Source of the DNA: Litoreibacter arenae DSM 19593
GTDB taxonomy: Bacteria; Pseudomonadota; Alphaproteobacteria; Rhodobacterales; Rhodobacteraceae
Direction: 5' to 3'
Assembly: GCF_000442275.2 (NCBI RefSeq)
Contig: NZ_KE557314.1
Span: 1 to 64,000 of the forward strand
Length of the DNA: 64,000 nucleotides
Shown: positions 17,528 to 26,772 of the stretch, piece after piece
Position numbering within the stretch: the stretch's first letter is position 1
Layout of the letters: every line of letters begins with the position of its first letter
Notes under the pieces: generated by a model
What the model saw: only the letters and a program-made list of their open reading frames with translations
The model's database searches: none
Told to the model about the DNA's origin: nothing
Translations under genes and position numbers: made by a program

Positions 17528-18484
17528 ATGGGCCTGGCCCTGACATTGATTGCCCAGCGAATTTCGCTGGGCATACTCATGCTATTCGCCGTGTCAGCCT
17601 TGATCTTTGTTGGCACACAAATTCTGCCTGGCGACGTAGCGGAATCCATCCTGGGCCAATCCGCTACACCTGAAAATCTTGCAAATCTGCGCAAGGAGCT
17701 TGGTCTGAACGAGCCTGCGCTCACACGCTATTTCAACTGGCTTGGCGGTATCATGGTCGGCGATTTAGGCACGGCGCTGACCAGTGGCGCGAGTATCTCC
17801 GAGGCCATCACCTCGCGCCTAGGAAATACGCTTTTTTTGGCTGCCGTTGCTGCAATGATCTCGGTCCCAATCGCCATTCTGCTTGGCCTGTTTGCGGTGC
17901 GCTACAAGGACCGCTGGCCTGACAAACTAATCTCCGCCTCGACATTGGCGTCGATATCCTTACCTGAATTTTTCATTGGCTACCTGCTGATCCTCGTCTT
18001 TGGCGTCAAACTGGGATGGTTCCCGACGGTCGCCACAGTCTATGACGGGATGAGTTTTGGCGACCGCCTGAACGCGGTGATGTTGCCGGCGCTAACGCTG
18101 ACCCTCGTCGTGCTTGCACACATGATGCGCATGACCCGCGCTGCCATTTTGAACGTGATGCAATCAGCCTACATTGAGACGGCAGAGTTGAAGGGGCTGA
18201 GTTCTTTCAAAATCATCTGGAAACACGCACTTCCCAACGCAATTTCCCCGGTCATTAATGTGGTCATGCTGAACATGGCCTATCTGATTGTCGGTGTCGT
18301 CGTCGTCGAAGTGATCTTTGTCTACCCTGGCATGGGACAGTATCTGGTCGACCATGTGTCGAAGCGTGACGTGCCTGTTGTGCAGGCGTGCGGACTGATA
18401 TTCGCCGCGATCTATATCGGACTGAACCTTGTGGCCGACATTATCTCGGTCCTGTCAAACCCGCGCTTGCGGCATCCGAAATAA
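17528..18484 (+). CDS. ABC transporter permease (DppB/OppB family)
   Basis: Inner-membrane permease of 318 residues with about six helices. It has the typical N-terminal LFAVSALIFVGTQILPGD, the GDLGTALTSGASISEAI segment, and the EAA loop ETAELKGLSSFKIIWKHALPNA near residue 220. It starts one base after the receptor stop and is followed by the DppC-like permease after 10 bases, in one operon. Confidence 0.94.
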   Translation: MGLALTLIAQRISLGILMLFAVSALIFVGTQILPGDVAESILGQSATPENLANLRKELGLNEPALTRYFNWLGGIMVGDLGTALTSGASISEAITSRLGNTLFLAAVAAMISVPIAILLGLFAVRYKDRWPDKLISASTLASISLPEFFIGYLLILVFGVKLGWFPTVATVYDGMSFGDRLNAVMLPALTLTLVVLAHMMRMTRAAILNVMQSAYIETAELKGLSSFKIIWKHALPNAISPVINVVMLNMAYLIVGVVVVEVIFVYPGMGQYLVDHVSKRDVPVVQACGLIFAAIYIGLNLVADIISVLSNPRLRHPK

Positions 18485-18494
18485 GGGAGGGGCA

Positions 18495-19322
18495 ATGAAC
18501 TTCAGAACAATTCCCGTTAGCGCATGGCTCGGCATCATCTCCGCGAGCCTGTTCGCCTTCGCCGCACTCTTCGCGCCTTTGATTGCCCCTTATGGTATGA
18601 GCGAAATCGTAGGCGACGTCTGGGAGCCGATGTCGGCAGAGCACTTGTTGGGAACCGATAATCTGGGTCGCGATTTGCTGTCGCGTATGATCTTCGGCGC
18701 ACGCACGACACTGGCCATTGCAGCATTAGCAACCATTGTGTCCTTCACACTTGGCGCATTCCTTGGCATGGCAGCGGCAGTCATCGGCGGCTGGGCCGAC
18801 CAGGTGCTATCGCGCGGAGTGGATTTGTTGATGTCGATCCCTACCCTCATATTCGCGCTGGTGGTTTTGTCGGTCATGCCCGCCAACATCGCGACGTTGA
18901 TCCTTGTCATGGGCATCCTGGATGCGACCCGCGTCTTCCGCCTGTCGCGCGCCGTTGCCGTCGACGTCAATGTTATGGACTTTGTCGAGGCGGCAAAATT
19001 GCGCGGTGAAGGGCGTATTTGGATCATCACACGCGAAATACTCCCAAACGCCTTGTCGACCCTCGTGGCCGAATTGGGCCTGCGGTTTATCTTCATGGTG
19101 TTGTTCCTCTCAGCCTTGTCATTCCTAGGCCTAGGCATCCAACCACCCGAGGCGGACTGGGGCGGCATGGTTAAGGAAAACAAGGACGGGATCATTTTTG
19201 GCATCCCCGCCGCCTTGATCCCAGCAGGTGCTATTGCCGTGCTGGCAATCTCTGTCAATTTGATCGCCGATTGGATCCTCAATCGTACAACCGACTTAAA
19301 AGGGGGCCGAGGTGGCAACTGA
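18495..19322 (+). CDS. ABC transporter permease (DppC/OppC family)
   Basis: Second permease of 275 residues. Family marks are HLLGTDNLGRDLLSRMIFGARTT near residue 52 and the EAA loop EAAKLRGEGRIWIITREILPNA near residue 165. About six helices are predicted. The start at 18495 follows the strong ribosome-binding site aagggaggggca. The upstream extension of the open frame overlaps the previous gene and is not believed. The gene end overlaps the ATPase start by 11 bases. Confidence 0.94.
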   Translation: MNFRTIPVSAWLGIISASLFAFAALFAPLIAPYGMSEIVGDVWEPMSAEHLLGTDNLGRDLLSRMIFGARTTLAIAALATIVSFTLGAFLGMAAAVIGGWADQVLSRGVDLLMSIPTLIFALVVLSVMPANIATLILVMGILDATRVFRLSRAVAVDVNVMDFVEAAKLRGEGRIWIITREILPNALSTLVAELGLRFIFMVLFLSALSFLGLGIQPPEADWGGMVKENKDGIIFGIPAALIPAGAIAVLAISVNLIADWILNRTTDLKGGRGGN

Positions 19323-20961
19323 TCCGGCAGACGAGCAATTACTCGACATCCGTGACCTCAAGATCGGCGTCACCGTACGTGAACCTGGCAAACCACCGCG
19401 CGACATTACTATCGTTGAGGGTGTGTCGTGTACATTGGGCAAGGGCAAAGTGCTGGGCCTCATCGGAGAGTCTGGCGCAGGTAAATCCACGATTGGTCTG
19501 TCCTCACTTGCTTACGGGCGCGGCGGGGTCGAGATCACAGGCGGCGAGGTGTTCGTCAATGGCCGCGACATTCTAAAACTGTCGCGCGCGGACCTGAACG
19601 GGTTTCGCGGGCGAGAGGTCTCTTATGTGTCCCAATCGGCTGCCGCCGGTTTCAACCCGGCGCACCGACTAATTGATCAAGTGATCGAGGCCACTCTCGA
19701 GCATGGATTACTAAACCGCTCGGAGGCCGAAGCCCGCGCCAAAGAACTGTTCGAGGCTCTAAGCTTACCTGATCCCGACACGATCGGTAATCGCTATCCG
19801 CATCAGGTTTCGGGTGGCCAATTACAGCGCGTGATGACGGCAATGGCGTTGTGTCCAAAGCCGGATTTAATTGTCTTTGATGAACCGACAACCGCGTTGG
19901 ATGTCACCACCCAGATCGACGTCCTGGCGGCGATCAAGAAAGCGATCCGCATTACCGGCGTCGCAGCGCTTTATATCACGCATGATCTGGCCGTTGTCGC
20001 GCAGATCGCCGATGAAATCATGGTGCTGCGCGATGGCGAAACTGTCGAGCACGGGACGACCCAACAGATCATCGAGACCCCTAAAGAAGAGTACACACAG
20101 GCGCTGGTCTCCGTGCGCTCTATTATTCACGAGGAGAAGCAACCTTCCCAGACGCCATTGATCCGGATGGAGAACATCGTCGCAGGCTATGGACGCGGGC
20201 CGGCAGTCATCAATGATGTGACCGTCGACATCTACTCTGGCCAAACTCTGGCGGTTGTCGGGGAAAGCGGGTCTGGGAAATCAACGCTCGCGCGGGTTTT
20301 GACGGGTCTGCTACCACCGCGGTCAGGCCAGAGTACCTTTGAGGGCAGACCATTGACCAATGCCCAAAAAGACCGGCCGTTGGATGATTTGCGTGACATC
20401 CAGATGATCTATCAGATGGCCGACACCGCGATGAATCCGCGCCAGACCATCGGTACGATCATCGGCCGACCTATCCAGTTTTATTTCGGCGTGACAGGCA
20501 AGGCGTTGCAAGATCGCATCGCGGTAATGCTCGAAAAAATCGAGCTGCCGTCCGATATGGCCAACCGTTATCCTGCTGAACTTTCCGGCGGGCAAAAACA
20601 GCGCGTTTGTATCGCCCGCGCCTTGGCGGCAGAACCCAAGGTTATCATCTGCGACGAGGTGACAAGCGCCCTCGACCCTCTCGTAGCTGATGGCATCCTG
20701 AAGCTGCTCCTCGATTTGCAAAAACGCGAAAACGTGGCCTATATGTTCATCACGCATGATCTGGCGACAGTAAAAGCGATAGCCGATTCAATCGCCGTTA
20801 TGCATCTGGGGAAACTTGCGCGGTACGGTACAAAGACCGAAGTTCTCTCGCCGCCCTTCGATGACTACACCGACTTGTTGCTGTCTTCGGTGCCTGAGAT
20901 GGAAATAGGGTGGCTGGAAGGCGTAACCGCGTCGCGAAAAATGCAAAGTGCCGGGAACTAA
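19312..20961 (+). CDS. Dipeptide-type ABC transporter ATP-binding protein, fused DppD-DppF
   Basis: Fused double ATPase of 549 residues. Domain 1 has Walker A GESGAGKST near residue 55, signature VSGGQLQRV near 165 and Walker B DEPTTALD near 188. Domain 2 has Walker A GESGSGKST near 318, signature LSGGQKQRV near 424 and Walker B DEVTSALD near 448. Both H-loops (YITHDLAVV, FITHDLATV) are present, so both sites look competent. The start is GTG overlapping the permease stop. The fusion replaces the two separate ATPases usual in Dpp/Opp systems and completes the transporter. Confidence 0.94.
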   Translation: MATDPADEQLLDIRDLKIGVTVREPGKPPRDITIVEGVSCTLGKGKVLGLIGESGAGKSTIGLSSLAYGRGGVEITGGEVFVNGRDILKLSRADLNGFRGREVSYVSQSAAAGFNPAHRLIDQVIEATLEHGLLNRSEAEARAKELFEALSLPDPDTIGNRYPHQVSGGQLQRVMTAMALCPKPDLIVFDEPTTALDVTTQIDVLAAIKKAIRITGVAALYITHDLAVVAQIADEIMVLRDGETVEHGTTQQIIETPKEEYTQALVSVRSIIHEEKQPSQTPLIRMENIVAGYGRGPAVINDVTVDIYSGQTLAVVGESGSGKSTLARVLTGLLPPRSGQSTFEGRPLTNAQKDRPLDDLRDIQMIYQMADTAMNPRQTIGTIIGRPIQFYFGVTGKALQDRIAVMLEKIELPSDMANRYPAELSGGQKQRVCIARALAAEPKVIICDEVTSALDPLVADGILKLLLDLQKRENVAYMFITHDLATVKAIADSIAVMHLGKLARYGTKTEVLSPPFDDYTDLLLSSVPEMEIGWLEGVTASRKMQSAGN

Positions 20962-21636
20962 CATCTCACCTTATAAATGATTGCTTTTGTTGAAATTGCA
21001 AAGTTGTTTGATATGGAGTGAGAGAACTTGTCGGTACCATCAGCGCAATTGTGTCCGCTTTTCGAATTTTTCAAATTTTCTTCGCACATGCATAGAACGT
21101 CCGGTTTCCGCCCTAATTCACGGAGCAACTCACCGCCCAAGTTACAGATAGTGGTATCTGCCTTGTTGGCGATCATAGCAAATGGCGGTCTGCTAAAGTC
21201 GAGGCGTTTCGATCATGGGCTTTCGATGCTGCTGAAGCGGACCGGTCTGCAGTTGAAGAGTTCTTGCATGACTAACTTCCGGGCACACGGAAAGCCGCCA
21301 TTCAACTGTTAGTCTGTAATGACCGCTGTGTCCCGCATAGCCGCCCTCTGGCAACCAAAATGCTGCACGATGTGTCCAACGGCTGCTTCAGGGAAGCTGC
21401 AATGCAGCGTTTGGATTACTGGTCAACGGCAGCTTTGGGCCGTTTGCGCCGAAAGCCAGCGCCGGCATTGTATGCGGCGCTTTCTGTGAATAGTCGTCCT
21501 AAAGATCTTACGAGAAACCAAGTGGAGAAGATTCGAACCGGACATTCGCGGTTCGGCCACAAACATCCGGTTCGCGGTGATTGGGTCGCTTTTTGACGCA
21601 AAAGCCAATTTCGTCTGACGTCTTAAAAGGAAAAAA
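20962..21636. other. Long gene-poor stretch before tRNA-Arg
   Basis: About 675 bases with only short frames that resemble no family I know. Around 21523-21540 the sequence gtggagaagattcgaacc resembles the 3' end of the adjacent tRNA-Arg gene at about 15 of 18 positions, which could be a decayed attachment site or chance. Otherwise I see nothing. Confidence 0.4.
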
Positions 21637-21713
21637 TGGCGCGCTGGGGAGGATTCGAACCCCCGACCCCTTGATTCGTAGTCAAGTACTCTATCCAACT
21701 GAGCTACCAGCGC
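21637..21713 (-). tRNA. tRNA-Arg (anticodon ACG)
   Basis: Read on the minus strand, this is a 77-base cloverleaf. The 7-bp acceptor stem (GCGCTGG with CCAGCGC) is followed by discriminator G and an encoded CCA. The D arm starts TAGCTCAG. The anticodon stem is CTTGA/TCAAG with loop CTACGAA, giving ACG. The T arm has GGTTCGAATCC. The ACG anticodon is expected to become ICG and read CGU, CGC and CGA. Its 3' end faces the accessory region to the left. Confidence 0.97.
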
Positions 21714-21762
21714 GCGGGGTGAGGGCGATGTAACCCCGCCCCAACCGCAATGCAACCCCAAT

Positions 21763-22176
21763 TCAAAGCGTTCCCGAAAGAACATTGCTCGATTTTCGGG
21801 TTTCACCGATTGTCGGCAAGGGTGCGCCGTTGCGATCCTGGCCGGGCACCGTGCGAAGTGGCTCTTTCACAGCGTCATTCGGACGAAATATCTGCTTCAT
21901 CCGGAATACGTCGAGAATGCCGTAGGTGTTACCCCCACCGATTGGCTCGGCCATGCCTTGCGGAGACACGGGCAAAGCCGGGTTGCGCTCACGCAGCGCC
22001 TGAAGCGGGGTCAGTTCCGGCTTGGCGTCTTCGGAGAATTTCTCGTCAAGGAAGGCCTTTACGTCCGACAGGCCCGGATAAACGCCCGGCATCTCATACG
22101 CCATGATGACGAAGCCAATGGTGAGTCCGAACAGCGTGATGCCCAGCGAAAGGATGGCTTTGCGGATCGCGTGCAT
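21763..22176 (-). CDS. Hypothetical membrane-anchored protein
   Basis: A 137-residue protein of no family I recognise. Residues about 7-28 form one hydrophobic helix (SLGITLFGLTIGFVIMAYEM). The rest is hydrophilic and proline-rich, with a central LTPLQALRERNPALP stretch. One membrane anchor or signal anchor followed by an exported domain is likely. It is the last of three similarly built small genes that run away from the histidine kinase gene with short gaps (13 and 12 bases), so they probably form one transcript. Confidence 0.65.
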   Translation of the reverse strand: MHAIRKAILSLGITLFGLTIGFVIMAYEMPGVYPGLSDVKAFLDEKFSEDAKPELTPLQALRERNPALPVSPQGMAEPIGGGNTYGILDVFRMKQIFRPNDAVKEPLRTVPGQDRNGAPLPTIGETRKSSNVLSGTL

Positions 22177-22189
22177 TGACTGCCCTCTC

Positions 22190-22540
22190 TCAGCGACCGA
22201 CTGTCATCACACCGGTAAGTGGCTTGTTGCGTTTGTTCAGCTTTTGAAGCTCCGTCTTGGGTGCAGTTCTGCCTCCGGCGCTGCCTATGTTCCCGCCGCC
22301 CATCCATTCGCTGGTGGTGTCGCGAATGGTGTCCCAGATCGTTTTGTCCGGCTCCGGCGGCTGTTCGACAGACCTGAAACCATCAATGCGGGCACCCGGT
22401 TTGGCAACCTTGGCCTGACCGGAGAAAATCGCCCAGTTCTTCGGCTGGGAATAGTTGCCCTGACCATATCCCATGGTCAAAAGCAGCATGAAGATGCTGA
22501 AACTGAAGAGTGCCATTTTCCATGCGACCTTCGCAAACAT
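22190..22540 (-). CDS. Hypothetical membrane-anchored protein
   Basis: A 116-residue protein with an N-terminal hydrophobic segment (residues about 7-24, MALFSFSIFMLLLTMGYG). A polar tail follows, containing KTIWDTIRDTTSEWMGGG and a basic C terminus. I do not recognise a family. It is the middle gene of the three-gene group of small exported proteins next to the kinase. Confidence 0.65.
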   Translation of the reverse strand: MFAKVAWKMALFSFSIFMLLLTMGYGQGNYSQPKNWAIFSGQAKVAKPGARIDGFRSVEQPPEPDKTIWDTIRDTTSEWMGGGNIGSAGGRTAPKTELQKLNKRNKPLTGVMTVGR

Positions 22541-22552
22541 CGTGACCCCTTT

Positions 22553-22915
22553 CTACGAGCCGTTATAGAGCACACCCTTGGTACGGGTGTTGTACGTGCG
22601 GTGCCCGCTGCGGCGCAGGTCCAGCTTTCGCAGCTCGGCCTTGAGATGATCGGTCTTCCGCTCGGCCTCGATATCCACGCCGAACCACGCCCGGACACTG
22701 TCCACGAAGCTGACGTCGTTGGCATACGCGCCTTCTGGCGTGAGCGCGAAATTCTGCGTGCGTTCGCCGATCGCGGCGCTCTTGGCACCGTTGCTGTCGA
22801 TGGTGGCGTAGACCATGGGAGGCTCTTCCGCATCGGTGATCGCAAAGCCCGCCATGATGATCAGCATGAATGCCGCCGCCGTTCCGAGGATCACATTCCG
22901 ATAAAAATTTGCCAT
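22553..22915 (-). CDS. Hypothetical membrane-anchored protein
   Basis: About 120 residues from the chosen start at MANFYRN. The open frame extends 10 codons further upstream without a good start signal. Residues about 8-27 are hydrophobic (VILGTAAAFMLIIMAGFAI), followed by an acidic DAEEPP and a domain with SFVDSVRAWFGVDIEAERK. It is the first gene of the small-protein trio, 94 bases downstream of the histidine kinase gene. No known family. Confidence 0.65.
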   Translation of the reverse strand: MANFYRNVILGTAAAFMLIIMAGFAITDAEEPPMVYATIDSNGAKSAAIGERTQNFALTPEGAYANDVSFVDSVRAWFGVDIEAERKTDHLKAELRKLDLRRSGHRTYNTRTKGVLYNGS

Positions 22916-23009
22916 TCCGCCATTCGCCCCAATTGCTGGATTCACGGCAGTATGGTCCCAAATTCGGGCAACTTATTGGCAGCTATTGGGAAAATTCGCG
23001 TAGGCAAAC

Positions 23010-24413
23010 CTACTCGGCGGCGTCTTCAAACAGCGCGTTTTCTTTCGGAAGGAAAAGCTGGAACTCGGTGCCCTGCTCGTCCGAACGCACCAGTGTCAAT
23101 GCGCCGCCATGACCCCGTGCAAGCTCCGACGCGATGGCCAACCCGAGCCCCGTGCCACCCTTGCGCACCCCGCCCTCGAAGGCGGTGAACAGGTTCTCGC
23201 GGGCTTTGGGCGGCAAACCCGGGCCGGTATCTGACACCGTAAGATGCCAACCGTTCGCATCCTCCGTTCCGGAGACCTTGATCACACCTGCCTCACCCGT
23301 TGTTTCAAGCGCTTGGCGCGCATTGCGCACCAGATTGCCAAGGATCCGGTGCAACTGCTCGCTGTCGCAGCGCACCATCATGTGTGGCGGGACGTCACAC
23401 TCGAAACGAATACCATCGGGGGCAGAAAGCTGTTCACTTTGCAGTACATCGTCGACGATTTCCTGCACCTGTGTCATCGCCAGCTTGGGTGGTGCCTCAT
23501 CCACCCGGCCAAACGCAAGCGTGCCTTCGCAAAGGTTCACCGCGCGGCTGAGTGAATTCACCAGCTTCGGCGCGGAGCGTTGCACCGCAGGATCGTCCGA
23601 GCGCTCCATGCGGTCGGCAAGCAGGGTCGCGGTCGTCAGAATGTTGCGCAAATCGTGGCTGATCTTGGCGACCGCACCCCCAAGCTGCGCAAGGTGTTCC
23701 TTCTGCTTGAGCGACCCGGTCAGACGGGTCTGCAATTCGGCCAGCGTATCTTCGGCGGCCCGCAACTCGGTGATGGAAGATTTCGGCACGATGACGCGGC
23801 GGGCATCTTCCGGCGCTTTGGCGTACGCTTCCATGGAGGTGACGACGCGTTTGATAGGCTTCACCATGAACCTCCGGACGGCCAGAAACAGCAGCGCCGC
23901 CGAAATGATAGAGATGAATGCCGACAGTGCCAGAACGCGCAAACCGTAGTCGATCATCGCGGACCGCAACGGCGCTTGCGGCATCGCCACCTCGATCAGC
24001 GTGCCAGCCGCCTGTGTGGGCGAGCCGATCACGCGGATCACGCCTTCGGGCGGGTCAAACAACTGCATCAAGGCTCCGGCGATCAGATACCAAGGGGACG
24101 GATCGCGCAAATCCACCATCGTGGTAATCGGTCCCGGCACGGGCGAAGACAGAACCAGTTGGCTGGCAGCATCACGACGCAGGACGACGTTATACACGCC
24201 CGCGTTGTCCAACAGTTCCTGCGCCAGCGTTGACGAGATATTCTGGTTTTGCGACGCCAGAACCGACAAAGACGCGATCTGCGACTTTTCCAGCCGCGCC
24301 AGCAGGTAGTCCTGTCGGAACCGCGCGACGGAGGGGACGAAGATCAGCACCTCGGCAATCATCACAAAGATGATCGTCAGCATAAGGAACCGACCTGATA
24401 GCGAATTGATCAA
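23010..24413 (-). CDS. Sensor histidine kinase (HAMP, HisKA, HATPase_c)
   Basis: Membrane sensor kinase of 467 residues. One helix is near residues 8-29, a periplasmic sensor runs to about 160, and a second helix is near 160-183. HAMP follows (MVKPIKRVVTSMEAYA). The phospho-acceptor histidine lies in KISHDLRNILTTA near residue 255. The N box is HRILGNLVRNARQAL, with G boxes DTGPGLP and GGTGLGLAIA. All catalytic boxes are intact. No response regulator gene adjoins it, so it is an orphan kinase here. Three small exported proteins follow on the same strand, and a reductase gene lies 24 bases upstream. Confidence 0.93.
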   Translation of the reverse strand: MINSLSGRFLMLTIIFVMIAEVLIFVPSVARFRQDYLLARLEKSQIASLSVLASQNQNISSTLAQELLDNAGVYNVVLRRDAASQLVLSSPVPGPITTMVDLRDPSPWYLIAGALMQLFDPPEGVIRVIGSPTQAAGTLIEVAMPQAPLRSAMIDYGLRVLALSAFISIISAALLFLAVRRFMVKPIKRVVTSMEAYAKAPEDARRVIVPKSSITELRAAEDTLAELQTRLTGSLKQKEHLAQLGGAVAKISHDLRNILTTATLLADRMERSDDPAVQRSAPKLVNSLSRAVNLCEGTLAFGRVDEAPPKLAMTQVQEIVDDVLQSEQLSAPDGIRFECDVPPHMMVRCDSEQLHRILGNLVRNARQALETTGEAGVIKVSGTEDANGWHLTVSDTGPGLPPKARENLFTAFEGGVRKGGTGLGLAIASELARGHGGALTLVRSDEQGTEFQLFLPKENALFEDAAE

Positions 24414-24437
24414 CCGACCGCCTCCAGCAGAGATGCC

Positions 24438-25856
24438 CTATGGCAAGACCTTCTGCACAAACCTAACAACGCTTTTCACCATATCGCTTTCAAACAGCCT
24501 TGGCGAGAAATAGGCACCCGCCGCGCGTTTGTTAACCTCCCCAAGCGTCGGATAGGGCGCGACCATGCCCGCGATCTGGCTCATTTTCAGATTGTTGGCC
24601 AGCGCCAGCGCCCAGACGCCGATCAGATCACCCGCGCTCGCACCCACGATGGACGCCCCCACAGGACGCCCTTTGACCACCATCACTTTGATAAGCCCCG
24701 TGGTTTTGCCCTCGGCAATCGCGCGGTCGTTTTCGTGGAAGGGGAAGCGGTAGACCTCAGCCTTGTCGCGATGTTCCTCGCGCGCCTGCGCTTCGGTCAG
24801 GCCGACCTGCGCCAGTTCTGGGTCGGTATAGGTGGCCCACGGGATATGCCCCTGCTTAGCTTTCGACGGCAGGCCGAACAGGATGGAGCGGATCACGACA
24901 CCCGCATGATAATTCGCCACGTGAGTGAATTGCAGCTGCCCCGCGACATCACCAATCGCGTAGACCTTCTTGTTTGTGGTTTTCATCGAGGCATCCACTT
25001 CGATGCCGCCACGGGAATACGCGACACCCGCTTTCTCAAGATCCAGATCGTTGACATTGGCGGCGCGGCCCACTGCCATCAACAGGTGCGTTCCTCTAAA
25101 GACACGCCCATCCTTGGCCTTCACGGTGATGTCGCCCGCCTTGCCTGAAATCTCCTCAGCCAAAGCGTCCTCTTCGATGACCATTCCTTCTTCGCGCATC
25201 CGATCGAGCACAATCGCGGCAAGTTCGGGGTCGTCCTTGTTCATGGCCTTGTCACCCTCAATCACCGTGACCTTGGCGCCGAGCCTCAAATGCGCCTGCG
25301 CCATCTCGATCCCGATAGGGCCGCCGCCGACGATCAACAGATGCTCCGGCAGGTCGCGCAAATCCCACAGGGTCTCGTTGGTCAGGTAGGGAACATTCTC
25401 CAACCCGGGAATGGGCGGCACGAAGGGCGACGATCCAGTCGCCACTACAATCCGCCGCGCAGTGATCTCGGTATCGCCTGCCTGCACCGTGTTCTCGCCC
25501 GTAAAGCGCCCGCGTTCGCGGATAACGGTGACACCCAACCCCTCGAACCGCTCCTCGCTGTCGACTGGCGCAATCGTGGCGATCACCTTGTTCACATGGT
25601 CCTTCGCCGCCGCATAGTCGATCTGCGGCTCCGCATTCGCCACGCCGAACTGCGCTCCGTGCCGCAACACATGCGCCTGTTTGCCCGCCGCGATCAGCGC
25701 CTTGGACGGCACGCAGCCATAGTTCAGGCAGTCGCCGCCCATCTTGTGGTCTTCCAGCAGCACCACCTTGGCGCCCATCTGCACGGCACCCGCTGCGACG
25801 GACAACCCGCCAGAGCCCGCGCCGATAACCAGTAGGTCGGTCTTGATCTTGTTCAT
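24438..25856 (-). CDS. FAD-dependent pyridine nucleotide-disulfide oxidoreductase (mercuric reductase/lipoamide dehydrogenase-like)
   Basis: Flavoprotein of 472 residues. It has the FAD-binding GAGSGGL at residues 11-17, the redox-active disulfide in GGDCLNYGCVPSK, the NAD(P)-binding GGGPIGIEMAQ near residue 180, and a C-terminal dimerisation domain. The mercury-binding N-terminal domain and the C-terminal cysteine pair of MerA are absent, so mercury reduction is not supported. Lipoamide dehydrogenase or another disulfide reductase is possible. The start at 25856 is chosen over a much longer frame that overlaps the TVP38 gene. It lies 2 bases after that gene, a frequent pairing. Confidence 0.88.
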   Translation of the reverse strand: MNKIKTDLLVIGAGSGGLSVAAGAVQMGAKVVLLEDHKMGGDCLNYGCVPSKALIAAGKQAHVLRHGAQFGVANAEPQIDYAAAKDHVNKVIATIAPVDSEERFEGLGVTVIRERGRFTGENTVQAGDTEITARRIVVATGSSPFVPPIPGLENVPYLTNETLWDLRDLPEHLLIVGGGPIGIEMAQAHLRLGAKVTVIEGDKAMNKDDPELAAIVLDRMREEGMVIEEDALAEEISGKAGDITVKAKDGRVFRGTHLLMAVGRAANVNDLDLEKAGVAYSRGGIEVDASMKTTNKKVYAIGDVAGQLQFTHVANYHAGVVIRSILFGLPSKAKQGHIPWATYTDPELAQVGLTEAQAREEHRDKAEVYRFPFHENDRAIAEGKTTGLIKVMVVKGRPVGASIVGASAGDLIGVWALALANNLKMSQIAGMVAPYPTLGEVNKRAAGAYFSPRLFESDMVKSVVRFVQKVLP

Positions 25857-25858
25857 GG

Positions 25859-26593
25859 TCAAATACCTTCTTTGCCGCGCACGGCCTTGAGGATAATCGG
25901 CAGCAGCGCCAACGCGCACAGGCCAAGGATCGGCAGCAAAATATGAGGCTCGAAGATGATGCCGAGGTTGGGCGTGTCGCCACGCTCGAACACCTCGCCA
26001 AGTCCGGCACCCACCGAGGTGTAGACAATCGAGCCGGGAATGATGCCGAAAAAGGTCGAGATCACGAAACGGCGCAGCGGCACATCCACCAGTGCGGGCA
26101 CCAGATTGGCGACAAAGAAGGGAACCGCCGGCACCAACCGGATCAGGAACAGGACGGACCACTGATTCTCGTCGATGCCGTCCTTGATGCGTTTGACCAA
26201 GCCCTCGCCCGCCTCCATCCTCGATGCCAGTTTTTCGCCAAACCCCATGCGCGCCGCCGAGAATATCGCCGTCGCCCCGATGGTGGCCGCAATGATATTG
26301 TAAAGAAAGCCCGGAAAGGTCGCGAACAGGAAGCCGCCCGTCAGCGTGGCAATCGCCGCACCGGGCAGGGAAAACGCCACGATCACCACATAGATGGCGA
26401 TGAATCCCAGCACTGCCAGTAGGTAATTCGCGTCCCTGAATGCGATCAGCGCTTCGCGATTGTCACGCAGCGCGTCAAAGCTGAGATAGTCGCGCAAGGT
26501 AAACGCGCCGATCGCGGCCACGGCGACGATGATAAGAATCGGCAGCTTTCTGCGAAGGGCCGATTGGTCGGTTTTGGTCATCATGTCCGCCAT
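25859..26593 (-). CDS. TVP38/TMEM64 family membrane protein
   Basis: Integral membrane protein of 244 residues with about five to six helices. The DedA/VTT-type core is visible in SLPGAAIATLTGGFLFATFPG followed by NIIAATIGATAIFSAARMGF, and in FLIRLVPAVPFFVANLVPAL near residue 150. The family may act in lipid scrambling or membrane homeostasis, but a role here is not known. It is tightly coupled to the downstream disulfide oxidoreductase gene. Confidence 0.92.
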   Translation of the reverse strand: MADMMTKTDQSALRRKLPILIIVAVAAIGAFTLRDYLSFDALRDNREALIAFRDANYLLAVLGFIAIYVVIVAFSLPGAAIATLTGGFLFATFPGFLYNIIAATIGATAIFSAARMGFGEKLASRMEAGEGLVKRIKDGIDENQWSVLFLIRLVPAVPFFVANLVPALVDVPLRRFVISTFFGIIPGSIVYTSVGAGLGEVFERGDTPNLGIIFEPHILLPILGLCALALLPIILKAVRGKEGI

Positions 26594-26772
26594 GGGCTTG
26601 GGGTATCCTGAAATCTAAGCTGCCACGTTCATCTGTGAAAAGGGGCGTCTTGGATACTGCCCCTCACGGTCGCTTGATCGTCGGTGATGGGATTCCGCCC
26701 ATGGTGGCCTTTTGACACGGGGTTCGTTACAACATGCAGGTCAATTGTTGCAGAAATGGGCGGGTTTGCCCG

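Noticed and set aside
21028-21312. Plus-strand frame of 94 codons before the tRNA gene
   Set aside because: No ribosome-binding site, unusual composition and no resemblance to a family; treated as non-coding.
24438-25856. Mercury resistance (MerA)
   Set aside because: The heavy-metal N-terminal domain, the C-terminal cysteine pair and any mer neighbours are missing.
24438-26162. A 574-codon open frame covering the disulfide oxidoreductase with a long N-terminal extension
   Set aside because: The first 102 codons overlap the TVP38 gene in another frame and show no family similarity; the flavoprotein motif GAGSGGL starts right after MNKIK at 25856.
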